NCBI GenBank assembly: GCA_964496365.1
Contig: CAZBZK010000006.1
Span: 1 to 50,986 of the forward strand
Reading direction: 5' to 3'
Length of the DNA stretch: 50,986 bases
Source of the DNA: AB-629-J13 sp964496365
GTDB lineage: Bacteria > Fidelibacterota > Marinisomatia > Marinisomatales > AB-629-J13
Part shown: one piece after another, positions 50,511 through 50,986 of the stretch
How positions within the stretch are numbered: the stretch's first letter is position 1
Layout: each line of letters opens with the position of its first letter
Translations under genes and position numbers: made by a program
Notes under the pieces: generated by a model
The model's database searches: none
Told to the model about the DNA's origin: nothing
Seen by the model: the letters and a program-made list of their open reading frames with translations, nothing else

Positions 50511-50986
50511 ATGAAAGTTATTTTTATTTTATCCTTAAATGTTGCATTGTTTTCCCAATCAGGATATGAAATTGCCCAGATGGTGGACGACAAACCCACC
50601 CCAAAGGATTTGTCAAATAAAACTAAAATGATTTTGACAAATTCAAAAGGGAAAACCAGAACAAATGCAATGATATCAAAATCGATTGACGGCAATAAAA
50701 AACAAATTATTTGGTTTACGGAGCCAAAAGATGACAGAGGAGTAGCGTTTTTAAAAATCGAGCATGATGAAAAGGATGATGAAATGCGTATGTGGCTTCC
50801 TGCATTTAAAAAAGTGAGGAGGATTTCATCAAAGAAAAAAGGAGATTCATTTATGGGTTCTGATTTGAGTTATGAGGATTTATCCAGTCGAGATCTGGTC
50901 GAAAATAATTATAAAAGATTAGTCGATGAATCCATTGACAGTATGGAGTGTTTTGTATTAGAAATTTTACCAAAGCAGGAAGCAAA
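50511..50986 (+). CDS. LolA-like outer-membrane lipoprotein-sorting protein, cut by window end
   Basis: At least 158 residues are visible from the ATG at 50511, which follows an AAAGGTG site. A signal peptide is present (M-K-V-I-F-I-L-S-L-N-V-A-L-F-S-Q-S). The mature part matches the LolA-like family that accompanies RND transporters: N-A-M-I-S-K-S-I-D-G-N-K, W-F-T-E-P-K-D-D-R-G-V-A-F-L-K-I and M-W-L-P-A-F-K-K-V-R-R-I-S. The later F-M-G-S-D-L-S-Y-E-D-L is also diagnostic. It should be a periplasmic lipid-binding protein. The frame is still open at the window edge. Confidence 0.88.
   Translation, partial: MKVIFILSLNVALFSQSGYEIAQMVDDKPTPKDLSNKTKMILTNSKGKTRTNAMISKSIDGNKKQIIWFTEPKDDRGVAFLKIEHDEKDDEMRMWLPAFKKVRRISSKKKGDSFMGSDLSYEDLSSRDLVENNYKRLVDESIDSMECFVLEILPKQEA

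Noticed and set aside
1..50986. CRISPR arrays, insertion sequences or prophage
   Set aside because: No spaced direct repeats, transposase, integrase or phage structural genes were seen. The accessory-like signals are single genes in a housekeeping background.

Overview
The window looks like part of a draft genome of an AT-rich Gram-negative bacterium, probably a marine member of the Fibrobacterota-Chlorobiota-Bacteroidota (FCB) group and perhaps a Marinimicrobia (SAR406)-type lineage. That placement is an inference. It rests on the outer-membrane (Omp85) protein, lipoproteins with lipoboxes, large secreted proteins with LVIVD repeats and Gly/Trp modules, the AtpZ/AtpI pair ahead of atpB, and the DegV-DhaL fusion. 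Two runs of exactly 100 N (15291-15390 and 35730-35829) are placeholder scaffold gaps. They remove most of atpB and the C-terminus of a large secreted protein.

Layout. 1-594: an undefined edge, then a small basic protein with an internal repeat and a strong terminator. 614-1885: an Omp85 protein. 1882-5449 (minus): a tight operon of an MGMT repair protein, a DUF502 membrane protein, a fatty-acid-kinase-like DhaL-DegV fusion and PlsY. 5569-11645 (minus): tdh, a gene resembling thymine-hypermodification enzymes, kbl, secD, secF. 11750-20926 (plus): parA, parB, an M23 peptidase, a bactofilin and the whole ATP synthase cluster (atpZ, I, B, E, F, H, A, G, D, C), with overlaps or very short gaps at most junctions. 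21177-30000: aspS, a dicarboxylate symporter, a lipoprotein DUF255 thioredoxin, a DUF885 peptidase and a sodium:solute symporter. 30083-35729: a threonine dehydratase-like enzyme preceded by a perfect CRP-type palindrome, then two secreted proteins sharing a C-terminal module. 35832-39427: a TerB-like protein, MsrA, a YwaF-like membrane protein, a lipoprotein DsbA-like protein whose active-site position is a UGA codon, and a small membrane-anchored protein beside a 19-bp inverted repeat. 39428-45192: a membrane protein, acetoacetyl-CoA synthetase, and a PPi-phosphofructokinase / GlpX / class I aldolase operon. 45162-50986: thiamine pyrophosphokinase with a sodium symporter, and divergently a TetR regulator, an RND transporter fused to a TM2 domain, and a LolA-like protein cut by the window end.

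The most striking observation is the probable selenoprotein at 37883-38680. An in-frame UGA sits exactly where the first cysteine of a C-P-Y-C thioredoxin motif should be. The same frame continues through the rest of a DsbA-like fold. A stem-loop with a GU-containing loop lies 21 nt downstream, which fits the bacterial SECIS rule. Other points of note are the fused fatty acid kinase next to its presumed client PlsY, the base-modification-like protein between tdh and kbl, the par-bactofilin-ATP synthase supercluster, a possible invertible segment at 39196-39332, a 46-bp operator overlapping the tetR start codon, and the RND-TM2 fusion.
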